From assembly GCF_000732945.1 (NCBI RefSeq), contig NZ_CP008944.1, positions 558,001 to 622,000 on the forward strand: 64,000 nt of DNA, in the 5' to 3' direction. Under the pieces are notes generated by a model. It searched no databases and was not told the DNA's origin. It was given only the letters and a program-made list of their open reading frames with translations. Below, piece by piece: positions 1-9,000 of the stretch. The DNA is from Corynebacterium atypicum (GTDB taxonomy: Bacteria > Actinomycetota > Actinomycetes > Mycobacteriales > Mycobacteriaceae). The first letter of the stretch is position 1. Each line of letters starts with the position of its first letter. Position numbers and translations under genes: made by a program.

Positions 1-203
1 GCGGGCCGTGCGCGGGTCAGCCGCCAGGTGAGCCAGCAGGCGGCCAGCATGACCAACGCGAAGAGGGCGGGCCACACCTCGGGGTCCGGGCGAAAGACGT
101 TGATCACCGCCTGGACCACGGCGAGGAAGGTGAAAAATCCGACGAACCCCAGGCTTGCGTCCTTGGCTAGCTGACCGCGTCGCGGCGTCGTGCGCCCCGC
201 CAT
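1..203 (-). CDS. Small membrane protein of sugar ABC importer operon (partial)
   Basis: The ATG is at 203 on the minus strand and the gene runs off the left edge, leaving 67 visible codons. After a basic N-terminus (MAGRTTPRRGQLAKD) there is a hydrophobic segment at about residues 17-36, a polar turn (FRPDPEVW) and a second hydrophobic segment at about 44-61, so it is a small integral membrane protein. It begins 7 bp after the stop of the upstream permease gene and must be co-transcribed with it. In C. glutamicum a small membrane protein (MusI) sits at the end of the maltose importer operon and is needed for uptake; an accessory role here is inferred from position and topology only. Confidence 0.75.
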   Translation of the reverse strand, partial: MAGRTTPRRGQLAKDASLGFVGFFTFLAVVQAVINVFRPDPEVWPALFALVMLAACWLTWRLTRARP

Positions 204-210
204 CGGCGCC

Positions 211-1044
211 CTAGGCCTTCACGCCGCCGGCGGTCAGCCCGGAGACGATACGGCGTTGGAATACGAGCACCATGATCACGAGCGGGATGGTTACCAGCGC
301 GCCGGCGGCCATGATCGAGGTGTACGGGTATTCGAAGGCGCTCGGCCCGGAGAACCTCGCGATGGCCACCGTCACCGGCTCGGTGGCCGTCGTAGAAAGC
401 TGGCGGGCCAGCATGAACTCGTTCCAGGTGGCGATGAACGCCAGGATCGCGGTGGTAAATAGCGCGGGGGCGGCCAGCGGGAGAAGGACCTTGCGGAAAG
501 CCTGGCCCCTGCTCGCGCCGTCCACGCGCGCGGCCTCCTCCAGCTCCCAGGGCAGGGTGCGGAAGAAGGAGACGAGCGTGTAGACGGTCAGCGGCAGGGC
601 AAACGAGATGTTCGGGATGATCAGCGCCCGGTACGTGCCGATCCACTCCAGCTGGCCAAAAAGTTGAAACAGTGGGGTGACCAGCGCGATGCCTGGGAAC
701 ATGGAGGCCGCCAGGATGATGCCGGTGACTACGCCCTTGCCCGGAAAATCGAGGCGAGCCAGCGCGTAGGCGGTAAAAACCCCCACGGCAACGGCGAGTG
801 CGGTGGTGGTCACCGAGATGAGCAGCGAATTTCCGATGGCCCCGAGGAAATCATTGCCCTTGTCTGTAGCCAGAGCGTCTTTGAAGTTCTGCAGGGTGAC
901 GTGCGTGGGCCAGGGCGTGGTGTCGAAGGTGTGCGCCGAGTCTCGCAGCGCCGTGACCACCATCCAGTAAAACGGTGCCAGCCCCCAGACCAGGATGAGG
1001 ATGAGGCCCAGGTAATCGGCGGCAAACTTCTTCCAGGACTTCAT
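211..1044 (-). CDS. tusG: Trehalose/maltose-type ABC transporter permease (TusG-like)
   Basis: A 277-residue inner-membrane permease of the MalG/SugB type. Six hydrophobic segments are visible, the first at about residues 12-32. The EAA loop that docks on the ATPase is seen as EEAARVDGAS with the downstream LLPLAAP. It overlaps the upstream permease by 4 bp, so the two are translationally coupled. Sequence alone does not fix the substrate. I use the tus name because in C. glutamicum the trehalose importer genes tusG-F-E-K lie a short distance from lcpA in this same region, whereas the related maltose system mus is elsewhere. Family assignment is secure; the trehalose assignment is inference from synteny. 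Confidence 0.88.
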   Translation of the reverse strand: MKSWKKFAADYLGLILILVWGLAPFYWMVVTALRDSAHTFDTTPWPTHVTLQNFKDALATDKGNDFLGAIGNSLLISVTTTALAVAVGVFTAYALARLDFPGKGVVTGIILAASMFPGIALVTPLFQLFGQLEWIGTYRALIIPNISFALPLTVYTLVSFFRTLPWELEEAARVDGASRGQAFRKVLLPLAAPALFTTAILAFIATWNEFMLARQLSTTATEPVTVAIARFSGPSAFEYPYTSIMAAGALVTIPLVIMVLVFQRRIVSGLTAGGVKA

Positions 1045-2051
1045 CGCTTACCTCCACGTGCACCCCGACGCCCCGACACGTCGGCGCCGAGGAACCTGAT
1101 CATGATGAACGCGACGGCGAAGATGAGCAGGAAGATCAATGTGGACAGCGCCGAGGCGGAGTTGAAGTTACCTTGGCGTATGTCCTCGACCACCAGCTGC
1201 GAGATCGTCGCGGTGGGCGAGTTAGACGAGCTGGAGATCATGATCACGGGGAGGTCATACATGCGCAGCGCATCGAGGGTGCGAAACAGCACCGCCACCA
1301 TGAGCGCCGGGCGCACTAACGGCAGCGTGATCCGAGTGAACCGCTGCCAGGCGGTGGCGCCGTCGACGCGGGCTGCCTCGTAGAGCTCCTTCGGGATCAT
1401 CTGCAGGCCCGCTAGGATAAGCAGCGCCATAAAAGGCGTGGTCTTCCACACGTCAGCGACGATGACGGCGCTGCGCGCAGCCCACGGATCGGTGGTCCAC
1501 GCGATGTCGGTGCCCAGGGTGGCGTTGACCACGCCGTCCGGGGCGAACATGAACTGCCAGAGCTTCGCCGTCGCCGCCGTCGGGATTGCCCACGGCACCA
1601 GCACTGCCGCACGAACCAGGCCGCGCCCGCGGAATTCCCGGTTCATCACCAGGGCCATCGCCATGCCCAAGACGGTTTCAATGGCCACGGTGACCACCGT
1701 GAAAAACAAGGTGATGCGCACCGCGGGCCAGAAGTCTGTCGCGATCACCCCGGGCGGGCACACACCCGCCGAGCACCGCTGGGTCAGCCAATAAACGTAG
1801 TGCTCCAGCCCGGCGAAACCGCCCTCAACGAAGAGGCCGGTATCCGGGTCCAGGCCCTTATCTGCCTGGAAAGACAGCCACACCGCCCGTACGATCGGGT
1901 ACCCGATCACCACCGCCAGTACCAGAAGCGCCGGCGTGATGAGCCAAGCGGCGGTACGCACCTGACGGCGGTAATTGCGGTCCGGGTGGCGCCGCCCGGA
2001 ACCGGCAGCCCGCGCGGCCGACGGGCGCTTCGGTGAGGCTGTCACAGACAT
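1041..2051 (-). CDS. tusF: Trehalose/maltose-type ABC transporter permease (TusF-like)
   Basis: A 336-residue MalF/SugA-type permease. A basic N-terminal tail of about 35 residues precedes the first membrane helix (AAWLITPALLVLAVVIGYPI). An external loop after it holds two Cys (QRCSAGVCPP) that could form a disulfide. The EAA loop reads YEAARVDGATAW, followed by ITLPLVRP. It is 25 bp downstream of the binding-protein gene and overlaps the next permease by 4 bp. It should pair with that permease to form the membrane channel of the importer. Confidence 0.88.
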   Translation of the reverse strand: MSVTASPKRPSAARAAGSGRRHPDRNYRRQVRTAAWLITPALLVLAVVIGYPIVRAVWLSFQADKGLDPDTGLFVEGGFAGLEHYVYWLTQRCSAGVCPPGVIATDFWPAVRITLFFTVVTVAIETVLGMAMALVMNREFRGRGLVRAAVLVPWAIPTAATAKLWQFMFAPDGVVNATLGTDIAWTTDPWAARSAVIVADVWKTTPFMALLILAGLQMIPKELYEAARVDGATAWQRFTRITLPLVRPALMVAVLFRTLDALRMYDLPVIMISSSSNSPTATISQLVVEDIRQGNFNSASALSTLIFLLIFAVAFIMIRFLGADVSGRRGARGGKR

Positions 2052-2076
2052 CTACGTTAGTTACTTTCGAACCGAG

Positions 2077-3357
2077 TTACTTCGATGCGTTCTCGATGGC
2101 GGCCTTCATATCGGCCGTCGCCTTATCCACGCTGGTGCCACTGGTCAACGCAGCGTAAGCGTTGTCCTGGATGGCCTTCGAGATCGCGTCGTAGAACGGG
2201 CTGACGGGGCGCGGAGCGGCGTTTTCCAGAGATTCCTTCAGCGCCGGCAGGTACGGCTGCTCCTTGATCAACTCGGCGTCGTCGTAGATGGAGGCGAGCA
2301 CCGGCGGGAAAGAAGCCTCGGCGAACGAACGCTGGTTGTCCTCGTTGACGATGAACTCGATGAAGTCGCGCGCCGTCGCCTTGTGCTTCGAGTTCACGTT
2401 GATGCCGTTGTTGTAGCCGCCCAAGGTAGACACCCCCACACCGTCCTTGCCCACCAGGGGCTGGACCTCAACCTTGCCGGCCACCTTCGAGGCGTCCTTG
2501 GCTTGCGCGTTGGAGTACATGTACGGCCAGTTCACCGCGTAGGCGGTACGCCCCTCGGTAAACGCGAGGTTCGTCTCCTCCTCGGTAGCGGCGGTCGAGT
2601 CCTTAGCAATGGTGCCGTCCTCGTAGCCGTCCACCAGGGCCTGCAGGCCCTCCTGCGCCTGGGGCGAGTCCACCGCCGGGGTCTGGCCGTCCTCGGCCAG
2701 AACGGAGCCGCCGAAACCTTCCATGAAACCGACGGTGTTCACCGTCAGGCCCTCGTACTGCTTGAGCTGCAGGGTAAGGCAGTCGACCGAAGCCTCCTGC
2801 GCCTTCTTGCAGGATTCTTTGAGCTCCGCCCAGTCCTTGGGCGCGGACTCGATGATGTCCGTGTTGCGGAAGAGCAGCTGACCGTTCGTGTTCTGGGGCA
2901 GGGCGTAGAGCGTGCCGTTGTACGTGGCAGATTCCACGGTGGGCGCGAGCAGCCCGTCGGTGTCCACCTCCAGCTCGCCAGTCAGTGGCGCGAGCCACTG
3001 GTGGGCGGCGAACTCGGCGGTCCAGACCACGTCCAGCGCCATCACGTCGTAGTCCGAGTTTCCGGCCTGCAACGATTGCACCAGGGTCTCGCGCTGATCG
3101 TCGGCCTCGCCGGCGAGCTCGGCGAGCGTGACCTTCTCCTCTGGGTGCTCGGCATTCCAGGCATCGATGATCGGCACGATCTTGTCCGTGTCATTCTTGC
3201 CCATGGCAAAGGTGATCGGGCCTCGGCCGTCGGCGTCCTTGGCCTCTCCGGCGGGCTGGTCGCTGGCTCCGTCGCTACCGCAGGCTGACAGCGCCGCGGC
3301 GGCCATGACGGTGGCAGCAAGCGCTCCGCCCGCGCGGTGCAGTGCAGAAAAACGCAT
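2077..3357 (-). CDS. tusE: Sugar-binding lipoprotein of ABC importer (TusE-like)
   Basis: A 426-residue extracellular solute-binding protein, family 1. The N-terminus is a lipoprotein signal: basic start, hydrophobic core, and lipobox LSAC with the modified Cys at residue 26. The mature part has the usual family features, including DVVWTAEFAAHQWL, GFMEGFGGS and a C-terminal YDAISKAIQDNAY helix. It should capture trehalose or maltose outside the membrane and hand it to the two permeases. An AAAGG ribosome binding site lies 7 bases before the ATG. The 153-bp gap to the upstream ATPase gene holds a G/C-rich inverted repeat and probably a separate promoter, so this gene may be made in excess over the ATPase. 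Confidence 0.9.
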   Translation of the reverse strand: MRFSALHRAGGALAATVMAAAALSACGSDGASDQPAGEAKDADGRGPITFAMGKNDTDKIVPIIDAWNAEHPEEKVTLAELAGEADDQRETLVQSLQAGNSDYDVMALDVVWTAEFAAHQWLAPLTGELEVDTDGLLAPTVESATYNGTLYALPQNTNGQLLFRNTDIIESAPKDWAELKESCKKAQEASVDCLTLQLKQYEGLTVNTVGFMEGFGGSVLAEDGQTPAVDSPQAQEGLQALVDGYEDGTIAKDSTAATEEETNLAFTEGRTAYAVNWPYMYSNAQAKDASKVAGKVEVQPLVGKDGVGVSTLGGYNNGINVNSKHKATARDFIEFIVNEDNQRSFAEASFPPVLASIYDDAELIKEQPYLPALKESLENAAPRPVSPFYDAISKAIQDNAYAALTSGTSVDKATADMKAAIENASK

Positions 3358-3372
3358 GAGTAAACCTTTCGC

Positions 3373-3395
3373 TTGGGGGTGTACAGATACCCCAA
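3373..3395. promoter_or_regulatory. Inverted repeat in the leader of the binding-protein gene
   Basis: TTGGGGGT and ACCCCAA form arms around an 8-base spacer (one bulged G). The repeat lies 16 bases before the start codon of the sugar-binding lipoprotein gene, between its probable promoter and its ribosome binding site. It could be a repressor operator or a short leader hairpin. No matching known corynebacterial regulator motif was recognised. Confidence 0.35.
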
Positions 3396-3510
3396 TTTAT
3401 TTGCGGTTAACTGAAGCTGACCGGAACCTGAACAAATTTGCCCCCTTTTGTAGGTATGCGGCAGCGGCCATATTGGGATGTGTTCCCGGTAACCTGTGTG
3501 CTTAGTCGGG

Positions 3511-4572
3511 CTAAGAGGCAACCCGTTCGCCGTCCGGCCCGAAGCGCAGCGCGCGCGCCGGGTCGTAGACAAAGCGCACCTTGTCGCCGCGGGCTGGGGG
3601 AGCGGCGTCGATAATCCGGGCCACGAGGCGCTCGCCGCCCCGGTTGGCGTAGACGAAGGACTCGGAGCCGAGCTCCTCGATGATCTCCACCGCGGCCTCG
3701 AGCTCCCGCCAGCCCTCTGGCACCGGCGCGCCGCTCGCGCCGGTGCCCGTGGCCAGAAGACGCATGTCCTCGGGACGTACCCCGAGGGTTAGCTGGCTGG
3801 ACGGCACGCCGTGGGGCGCGATACCGGGAGCGTCGTCGTGGAAAAGATTCATCGACGGCGAGCCAATGAACCCGGCCACGAAGAGGTTCACTGGGTTGCG
3901 GTACAGCTCCCGCGGGCTTGCCACCTGCTGTAACACCCCCTGGTTGAGCACAGCGACGCGGTCGCCCATCGTCATCGCCTCGACCTGATCGTGGGTGACG
4001 TAGACCGTCGTAGTGCCCAGCCGGCGCTGCAGCGCCGCGATCTCGGCGCGGGTGGTCACGCGCAGCTTAGCGTCCAGGTTGCTCAGCGGCTCGTCCATCA
4101 AAAACACCCGCGGGTTGCGCACGATTGCCCGCCCCATGGCCACGCGCTGGCGCTGGCCACCAGAAAGGTCCTTGGGCTTGCGGTCCAAGAACTCGCCGAG
4201 GCCCAAGATCCCGGCGGCCTCCGCTACCCGCTCGTCCACCTCAGACTTGTCCATCTTGCGCAAATCTAAGGCGAAGGACATGTTCTTGCGCACGCTCAGA
4301 TGCGGATAGAGCGCGTAGTTTTGGAACACCATGGCCACGTCGCGCGCCGCCGGGTCCGCGTCGGTGACGTCCTCGTCGCCGATGAAGATGCGCCCGCTTT
4401 CCACCGGCTCTAGGCCGGCCAGAGCGCGCAAGGTGGTGGACTTACCGCACCCCGAGGGGCCGACGAGGACCAGAAACTCGCCGTCGGCGATCTCGAGCTC
4501 GAAATCGGAAACGGATGGGTGATCCGCCCCGGGGTAGCGGATGGTGACGCTGTCGTAGGTGACCGATGCCAT
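3511..4572 (-). CDS. tusK: ABC transporter ATPase, MsiK/UgpC type (TusK-like)
   Basis: A 353-residue ATPase that should energise the sugar importer encoded downstream. Walker A is GPSGCGKST at residues 38-46, the Q-loop is VFQNYALYPH, the signature is LSGGQRQRV and Walker B is VFLMDEPLSNLDA, followed by the H-loop VYVTHD. The C-terminal 110 residues form the regulatory TOBE/OB part of the MalK/UgpC family (LTLGVRPEDM). It is the first gene of the importer cluster, with only 30 bp to the stop of the TIGR03089 gene upstream, so read-through from that gene is possible. In actinobacteria such an ATPase can serve more than one sugar importer. Confidence 0.9.
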   Translation of the reverse strand: MASVTYDSVTIRYPGADHPSVSDFELEIADGEFLVLVGPSGCGKSTTLRALAGLEPVESGRIFIGDEDVTDADPAARDVAMVFQNYALYPHLSVRKNMSFALDLRKMDKSEVDERVAEAAGILGLGEFLDRKPKDLSGGQRQRVAMGRAIVRNPRVFLMDEPLSNLDAKLRVTTRAEIAALQRRLGTTTVYVTHDQVEAMTMGDRVAVLNQGVLQQVASPRELYRNPVNLFVAGFIGSPSMNLFHDDAPGIAPHGVPSSQLTLGVRPEDMRLLATGTGASGAPVPEGWRELEAAVEIIEELGSESFVYANRGGERLVARIIDAAPPARGDKVRFVYDPARALRFGPDGERVAS

Positions 4573-4602
4573 AACCCCATAGGCTAGCAGCGCCGCTCGT
4601 GC

Positions 4603-5280
4603 CTAGAGGCGCACTGTAACCCGTTCCACCTCAGCGATGTGGTCCATGCGCCCGGCGGTGGCGAAGCCGGCGACGATCACCACGGAGCCCCCGGCGGCCA
4701 ACGGAGCCAGAACCTGCCGGGCAAACCCGGCGTCATTCGTCCACCCGGTGGCCAACGCCCGCGCCCCCGCGAGCTCCTCGCGCTCCGCTTCGGAGACGAG
4801 ATCAGCCAGCGCGGGGCCGGACCCGGCGAAGGTGTCGCCGTAGAACCGCACGGTGAGGCCGAAATCGATCCAACCCTCGCCGAGCGTGCCGCCGGTCTCC
4901 TCGACGCCGCGGCCAAACGGGTCGCTGGTAACCACCACCAGGTCTGGCCCGGGGTGATCGCCGGCGCGTTCCGGGGAGCAGAACACGACGTCGACGTCCC
5001 CGGGGTCAGACACGCTCAGGCTCGGATCAAGGCTAAAGTCGACGCCCGCAGCGAGCGCCCCGAAGGCGATCGCCGCGGCCTGCCAGCCCACCGGGAGATC
5101 GATGAGCAGCCTCGAATCCTCGGTAAGGTCGAGCTCCTCGAGGAGCATGTTGGCCACTTTGGCCGCCCAGTTGTCCAGCGTGGTGGCAGAAAAATCCATG
5201 CGCGCCCCGGTGGCCTCGGTGTAGACGGTCAGCCGAGGCGTGGCCGGGTCCTGGTAGAGCAGGTCGCGGAAAAGTTCCAT
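4603..5280 (-). CDS. TIGR03089 family protein
   Basis: A 225-residue protein of the actinobacterial TIGR03089 family. It resembles only the N-terminal part of an adenylate-forming (AMP-binding) enzyme: residues 20-70 have the LTVYTEATGARMDFSATTLDNWAAKVANML pattern in part (substrate/Ser-loop region is not followed by the ATP-binding P-loop). No catalytic AMP-binding signature is visible, so it is unlikely to be an active ligase. In corynebacteria it lies next to the LCP gene, as here, which suggests but does not prove a link to the cell envelope. The function is unknown. Confidence 0.8.
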   Translation of the reverse strand: MELFRDLLYQDPATPRLTVYTEATGARMDFSATTLDNWAAKVANMLLEELDLTEDSRLLIDLPVGWQAAAIAFGALAAGVDFSLDPSLSVSDPGDVDVVFCSPERAGDHPGPDLVVVTSDPFGRGVEETGGTLGEGWIDFGLTVRFYGDTFAGSGPALADLVSEAEREELAGARALATGWTNDAGFARQVLAPLAAGGSVVIVAGFATAGRMDHIAEVERVTVRL

Positions 5281-5336
5281 GCCCCCGATCTTAGAAAGAA
5301 ATTCCGGTAAGGAAGCCGGCGCGCGCCCACCCCCGG

Positions 5337-6908
5337 CTAGTTCACGCAGCGCGGCCCGTCGCCGCCGGCGTCGATTTCGGGGGAGACCTCCTGGGCGGTG
5401 CCGAAGTCCTCGCCCGGCTGGCCCACGGTGCCGCCCGCGTTGGGGGCGTCGACCAGCTGCGGGCCCTGCGGGCCGGAGTAGTCGTCAAAAGTGACCACGA
5501 TGAAGGTGCCTGCGTCGAGCCCGGCGTTCTGCGTGACCGGCAATCCGCCGAGCGCCTCCGCTAGCGCGTGGGCCTCCTTCGAGTTCGAGTCCGCGGCGAC
5601 CACCTGCGAGATGGAATAAATGCCCTCCGTGGCGTTGGCCACCTCGACGACGTTTTCGCCGCGTCCGTCCAGCCAGCCGGCGACCGCGCCAGCAAGCCCG
5701 GAGACCGAGCCCGCGTTGAGCACGTGGATCTCCCCGTGGGTGAGCCGCTCGGCCTCCGGGTGCTCCGCGCCGTGCTCTGCGGGCGTGGCCTGGTTGGGCT
5801 CTTCCTCGCCGAGCAGGTGGGACATGAAGTCGTTGACCTCTTTGCGGTCCACCGTGATGATGGATTCGCCGTGGTCGCCCACGCCGTCGACCGAGGTCAC
5901 CGGGATGGTGGTGAAGGTGACGTTCCCGCCGGCGAGGTTGGACAGCTGGGAGGCGAAGTTCATCACGTCCCAGTCTTTGTCGATGACCACCGAGCGCTCC
6001 ACAGCCTGGCTGAGCTCGGAGAGGCGCGCCGGGTTGGTCAGGGTGCCGGCGGAGAGCAGTTTTTGCACCATAGAGGCCATAAACGCCTGCTGGCGGGTCA
6101 CGCGATCGAGGTCGCCGCGCGGCAGACCGTGGCGCTGGCGTACGAACTTCAGGGCGTTGACGCCGTTGAGGGTCTGGCGGCCGGCGGGGAAGTCGGCGCC
6201 GGAGAACTCGTCTTGGACCGCGTCGTTGAGGCAGACCTCGACACCGCCCACCGCGTCGGTGAGCAAGACGAACCCCAAGAGCCCAACTTCGGCGTAGTGG
6301 TCGACCTCCACGCCGGTGAGCTCGCTGACGGCGTCGACCAGCCCGGAGCGCCCGGCAGAAAGCTCCTCGCGCGCGATGTCCTGGGCGGTTGCGCCGGAGT
6401 TTTCGAGCTCCGCGCGGCGGTTGGCCGCGTGCCCGGCGAAGACGGCGTTGATCTTCGTGTTACCCAGCAGGGGATCGTGGATGTAGGTGTCGCGCGGAAT
6501 CGAGACGGCCGTCGCCGAGGAGCCGTCGTTGGGCACCCGGATGACCATGATCGTATCGGTGTTGTGCTCGCCTTCCATGGAGCCGGCGTTCAGGCTGCGC
6601 AGCTCCTCCTCGCTCAACGGGTTGCCCTGGGCGTCTGTGCGCGAATCTGAGCCGACGAGCAGGATGTCGGTGGCGCCGTCGCGGGAATTCTTGATGCCTT
6701 GCCCGCCGCCCAGCGACAGGTTGCCGGCGGAGGCGACCTCGTTGCCCAGCCTGCCCACGGTGACGTAACCCAGCCCGGAGAAGGCGAGCACGAGCACACA
6801 GAGCACCGCCATCACGCCTTTGAGTCCGCCGGGCCCGGCCTGGCGGATGCGGGTCGCCGCGTCGGGGGCGGGCTGGATGTCTCGCACCGGGCGATACTTC
6901 TCACTCAC
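5337..6908 (-). CDS. lcpA: LytR-CpsA-Psr (LCP) family glycopolymer transferase
   Basis: LcpA attaches arabinogalactan to peptidoglycan by transferring lipid-linked polymer; it is the main and essential LCP protein in C. glutamicum. The sequence shows a cytoplasmic N-terminus of about 30 residues, one membrane helix (VMAVLCVLVLAFSGLGYV), an LCP domain with ILLVGSDSRT, IMVIRVP, SIPRDTYI and GVNALKFVRQRHGLPRGDLDR, then a C-terminal LytR_C domain (HGEIHVLNAGSVSGLAG). I chose GTG at 6908: the TTG at 6920 has its AAAGG directly abutting it, whereas 6908 has a 12-base spacer. It is divergent from rmlD, which makes rhamnose for the linker that carries the polymer. Confidence 0.9.
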   Translation of the reverse strand: MSEKYRPVRDIQPAPDAATRIRQAGPGGLKGVMAVLCVLVLAFSGLGYVTVGRLGNEVASAGNLSLGGGQGIKNSRDGATDILLVGSDSRTDAQGNPLSEEELRSLNAGSMEGEHNTDTIMVIRVPNDGSSATAVSIPRDTYIHDPLLGNTKINAVFAGHAANRRAELENSGATAQDIAREELSAGRSGLVDAVSELTGVEVDHYAEVGLLGFVLLTDAVGGVEVCLNDAVQDEFSGADFPAGRQTLNGVNALKFVRQRHGLPRGDLDRVTRQQAFMASMVQKLLSAGTLTNPARLSELSQAVERSVVIDKDWDVMNFASQLSNLAGGNVTFTTIPVTSVDGVGDHGESIITVDRKEVNDFMSHLLGEEEPNQATPAEHGAEHPEAERLTHGEIHVLNAGSVSGLAGAVAGWLDGRGENVVEVANATEGIYSISQVVAADSNSKEAHALAEALGGLPVTQNAGLDAGTFIVVTFDDYSGPQGPQLVDAPNAGGTVGQPGEDFGTAQEVSPEIDAGGDGPRCVN

Positions 6909-7081
6909 GTTGACGCGCAACCTTTCGGGATACTCTTTTTAGGGGATGCCGCCAGGCTTAGTGCCTCGCTTCACATGGTGTATCCATCGTACTGCACGGG
7001 AGAATCGGGCTAGGAGGCCGCGGCTTTCCCCACGAAGCGCCGCGTACCGTGCGTAAGCGGCCGAAGAGGGAAGGAAAACGA

Positions 7082-8023
7082 GTGTCGATCGTCATCACCG
7101 GTGCGGGCGGGCAGTTGGGCCAGGCGCTGCAGCTAACCGCGCCCGCGCGTCTTACAGGGGCGATCCGGGCGCTGCGCCGGGCGGACCTGGACATCACGGA
7201 TGCGCGGGCGGTGGCCTCCTCCCCGCTCCTTGAAGGCGCGCAGCTGGTGCTCAACTGCGCGGCCGACACCGCGGTGGACGCTGCGGAGGACCCGGAGTGC
7301 GCAGGGCAGGCCGAGGCGGTCAACGCGCTGGCCCCGGAGCTGCTGGCCGCACGCTGTGCGGCGGAGGGCGCGCATCTGGTGCACGTGTCTACGGACTACG
7401 TCTTTGGCGCCGGGGCCTGCGGGCCTACGCTAGGAACTGACGACGCGGCGGGTGGTGCAGCGCGGCGCCCCTTGCGGCCGAGCGATCCCACGTGCCCGGA
7501 AAGCGTGTACGGGCGCACCAAGCTTGCCGGGGAGAGGGCCGTGCTCGACGGCACTCCGGCCGCGACGGTGGTGCGCACCGCCTGGGTGTTCTCCGGGGCG
7601 CTGCTGCCCGAGCACCGCGACTTCGTCTCCACGATGCTCCGGCTTGCCCGTGCGGGCAAAGACCCCGCCGTAGTCTGTGACCAGGTCGGTTCTCCTACCT
7701 ACGTGGCGGACCTGGCCCGGGCTCTCTGGCGGCTGTGCGCGCTGCGGCTGGGCTATGCCCCGGCCGCAGAGTACGCAGCGGAGGCAAAGCGGCTGCCGGC
7801 CCGCGGGGTGGTGCACGCGGTAGGGGCGGGCCAGGCGAGCTGGTTCGAGGTGGCCCGCGAGGTGTTCGCGGCCGCGGGGTATGACCCCGAGCGCGTGGCG
7901 TCGACGGATTCGGCCGGCTACCCGCAGAAAGCCCCGCGGCCGGCGTGGTCTGTGCTGTGCTCCGATTTCAACCTGCCGGAGTGGCGTAGCGGTATCGCCC
8001 GCGCGGTAGCCGCTAGACTCTAG
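7082..8023 (+). CDS. rmlD: dTDP-4-dehydrorhamnose reductase
   Basis: RmlD performs the last step in dTDP-L-rhamnose synthesis, NADPH-dependent reduction of dTDP-4-keto-rhamnose. The protein has 313 residues. It has the extended-SDR cofactor motif GAGGQLG at residues 7-13, VSTDYVF with Thr104, and the catalytic Tyr143-x3-Lys147 (YGRTK). I chose GTG at 7082, which has AAGG 6 bases upstream and starts directly at the first beta strand; an ATG 33 bases earlier adds a basic tail unlike the family. It overlaps wbbL by one base (TAGTG), so rhamnose donor and rhamnosyltransferase are co-translated. In C. glutamicum rmlC and rmlD are fused elsewhere, so a free-standing rmlD here is a difference worth noting. 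Confidence 0.88.
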   Translation: MSIVITGAGGQLGQALQLTAPARLTGAIRALRRADLDITDARAVASSPLLEGAQLVLNCAADTAVDAAEDPECAGQAEAVNALAPELLAARCAAEGAHLVHVSTDYVFGAGACGPTLGTDDAAGGAARRPLRPSDPTCPESVYGRTKLAGERAVLDGTPAATVVRTAWVFSGALLPEHRDFVSTMLRLARAGKDPAVVCDQVGSPTYVADLARALWRLCALRLGYAPAAEYAAEAKRLPARGVVHAVGAGQASWFEVAREVFAAAGYDPERVASTDSAGYPQKAPRPAWSVLCSDFNLPEWRSGIARAVAARL

Positions 8024-8946
8024 TGACCGTGATCGATTTGCCTCCCGCCCCGGTCGCGGTCATTTCTGTGACCTATTCCCCGGGCCGGCACCTGCGTGCG
8101 CTGCTGGATTCTCTGCCCGGCGCCTCGGGCGCCGGCTGCCGGGTGGTGCTGGCCGATAACGGCAGTACCGACGGAGCTCCGCAGCGCGCGGCCGCTGCGG
8201 ACGCGCGCGTGAGCGTGCTCGATACCGGCGGCAACGTGGGCTATGGGGCGGCGATCAACGCCGCCGCGGCCAGCTTGCGTTGCGAGGTGGAGGAACGCGC
8301 CGTCGATCCGGAGTTCTTCCTGGTGGTCAATCCGGACGTGGAGCTAGGGCCGGGCGCGCTCGATCAGCTCGTAGCGTGCGCGCGGCGCAACCCGCGCGCG
8401 GGTGCGGTGGGTCCGCTGATCCGTGATCCGAACGGCGCCGTGTACCCTTCCGCGCGCGCTCAGCCCTCGCTCGTCGTTGGCGCGGGCCACGCGCTCTTGG
8501 CCGATGTGTGGCCACAGAATCCCTTCAGCCGTGCGTATCGCCGCGGATCAGATATGTCGTGCGAGCGTTCGGCCGGGTGGCTGTCCGGGGCGTGCCTGCT
8601 TATCCGGTGGGCGGCCTTCGATGAGGTCGGCGGCTTCGATGAGCGGTATTTTATGTATCTCGAGGACGTCGACTTTGGCGATCGCCTTCAGCGTGCCGGC
8701 TGGCAGAACGTGCTCTGCGTCGACGCCGAGGTGGTCCACGATCAAGGGCACGCGGCCAATGCGGTGCCCGTGGCCACATCCAGGGCTCATCACCAAAGTG
8801 CCTACGCGTTTCTGGCCGACCGCTACCCGGCGTGGTGGCAGGCGCCTGTGCGCGCGGTGGTCAAGGCAGGGCTGGCGGTGCGGCAACGGGTAGCCGGCTG
8901 GGCGGCTAGCCGGCAGATCGCCGCTGGGTCGCCTGCGCGCCGCTGA
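8023..8946 (+). CDS. wbbL: Rhamnosyltransferase of the arabinogalactan linker (WbbL-like)
   Basis: A 307-residue GT2 glycosyltransferase that should add L-rhamnose from dTDP-rhamnose to the GlcNAc-diphospho-decaprenol linker on which arabinogalactan is built. N-terminal residues show VAVISVTYSPG, VVLADNGSTDG and VNPDVELG, the last being the metal/nucleotide site of GT2 enzymes. The acceptor-side motif LEDVDFGDRL follows at about residue 213. There is no membrane helix, so it acts on the cytoplasmic face. The GTG start shares a base with the stop of rmlD. The WbbL name rests on the family and on its place after rmlD and before manC, as in C. glutamicum. Confidence 0.88.
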   Translation: MTVIDLPPAPVAVISVTYSPGRHLRALLDSLPGASGAGCRVVLADNGSTDGAPQRAAAADARVSVLDTGGNVGYGAAINAAAASLRCEVEERAVDPEFFLVVNPDVELGPGALDQLVACARRNPRAGAVGPLIRDPNGAVYPSARAQPSLVVGAGHALLADVWPQNPFSRAYRRGSDMSCERSAGWLSGACLLIRWAAFDEVGGFDERYFMYLEDVDFGDRLQRAGWQNVLCVDAEVVHDQGHAANAVPVATSRAHHQSAYAFLADRYPAWWQAPVRAVVKAGLAVRQRVAGWAASRQIAAGSPARR

Positions 8947-9000
8947 GGACGCCAAAGAGACAGATTGACAGAGACGTAAAACGAAAGAGGCTTTTCCCAC

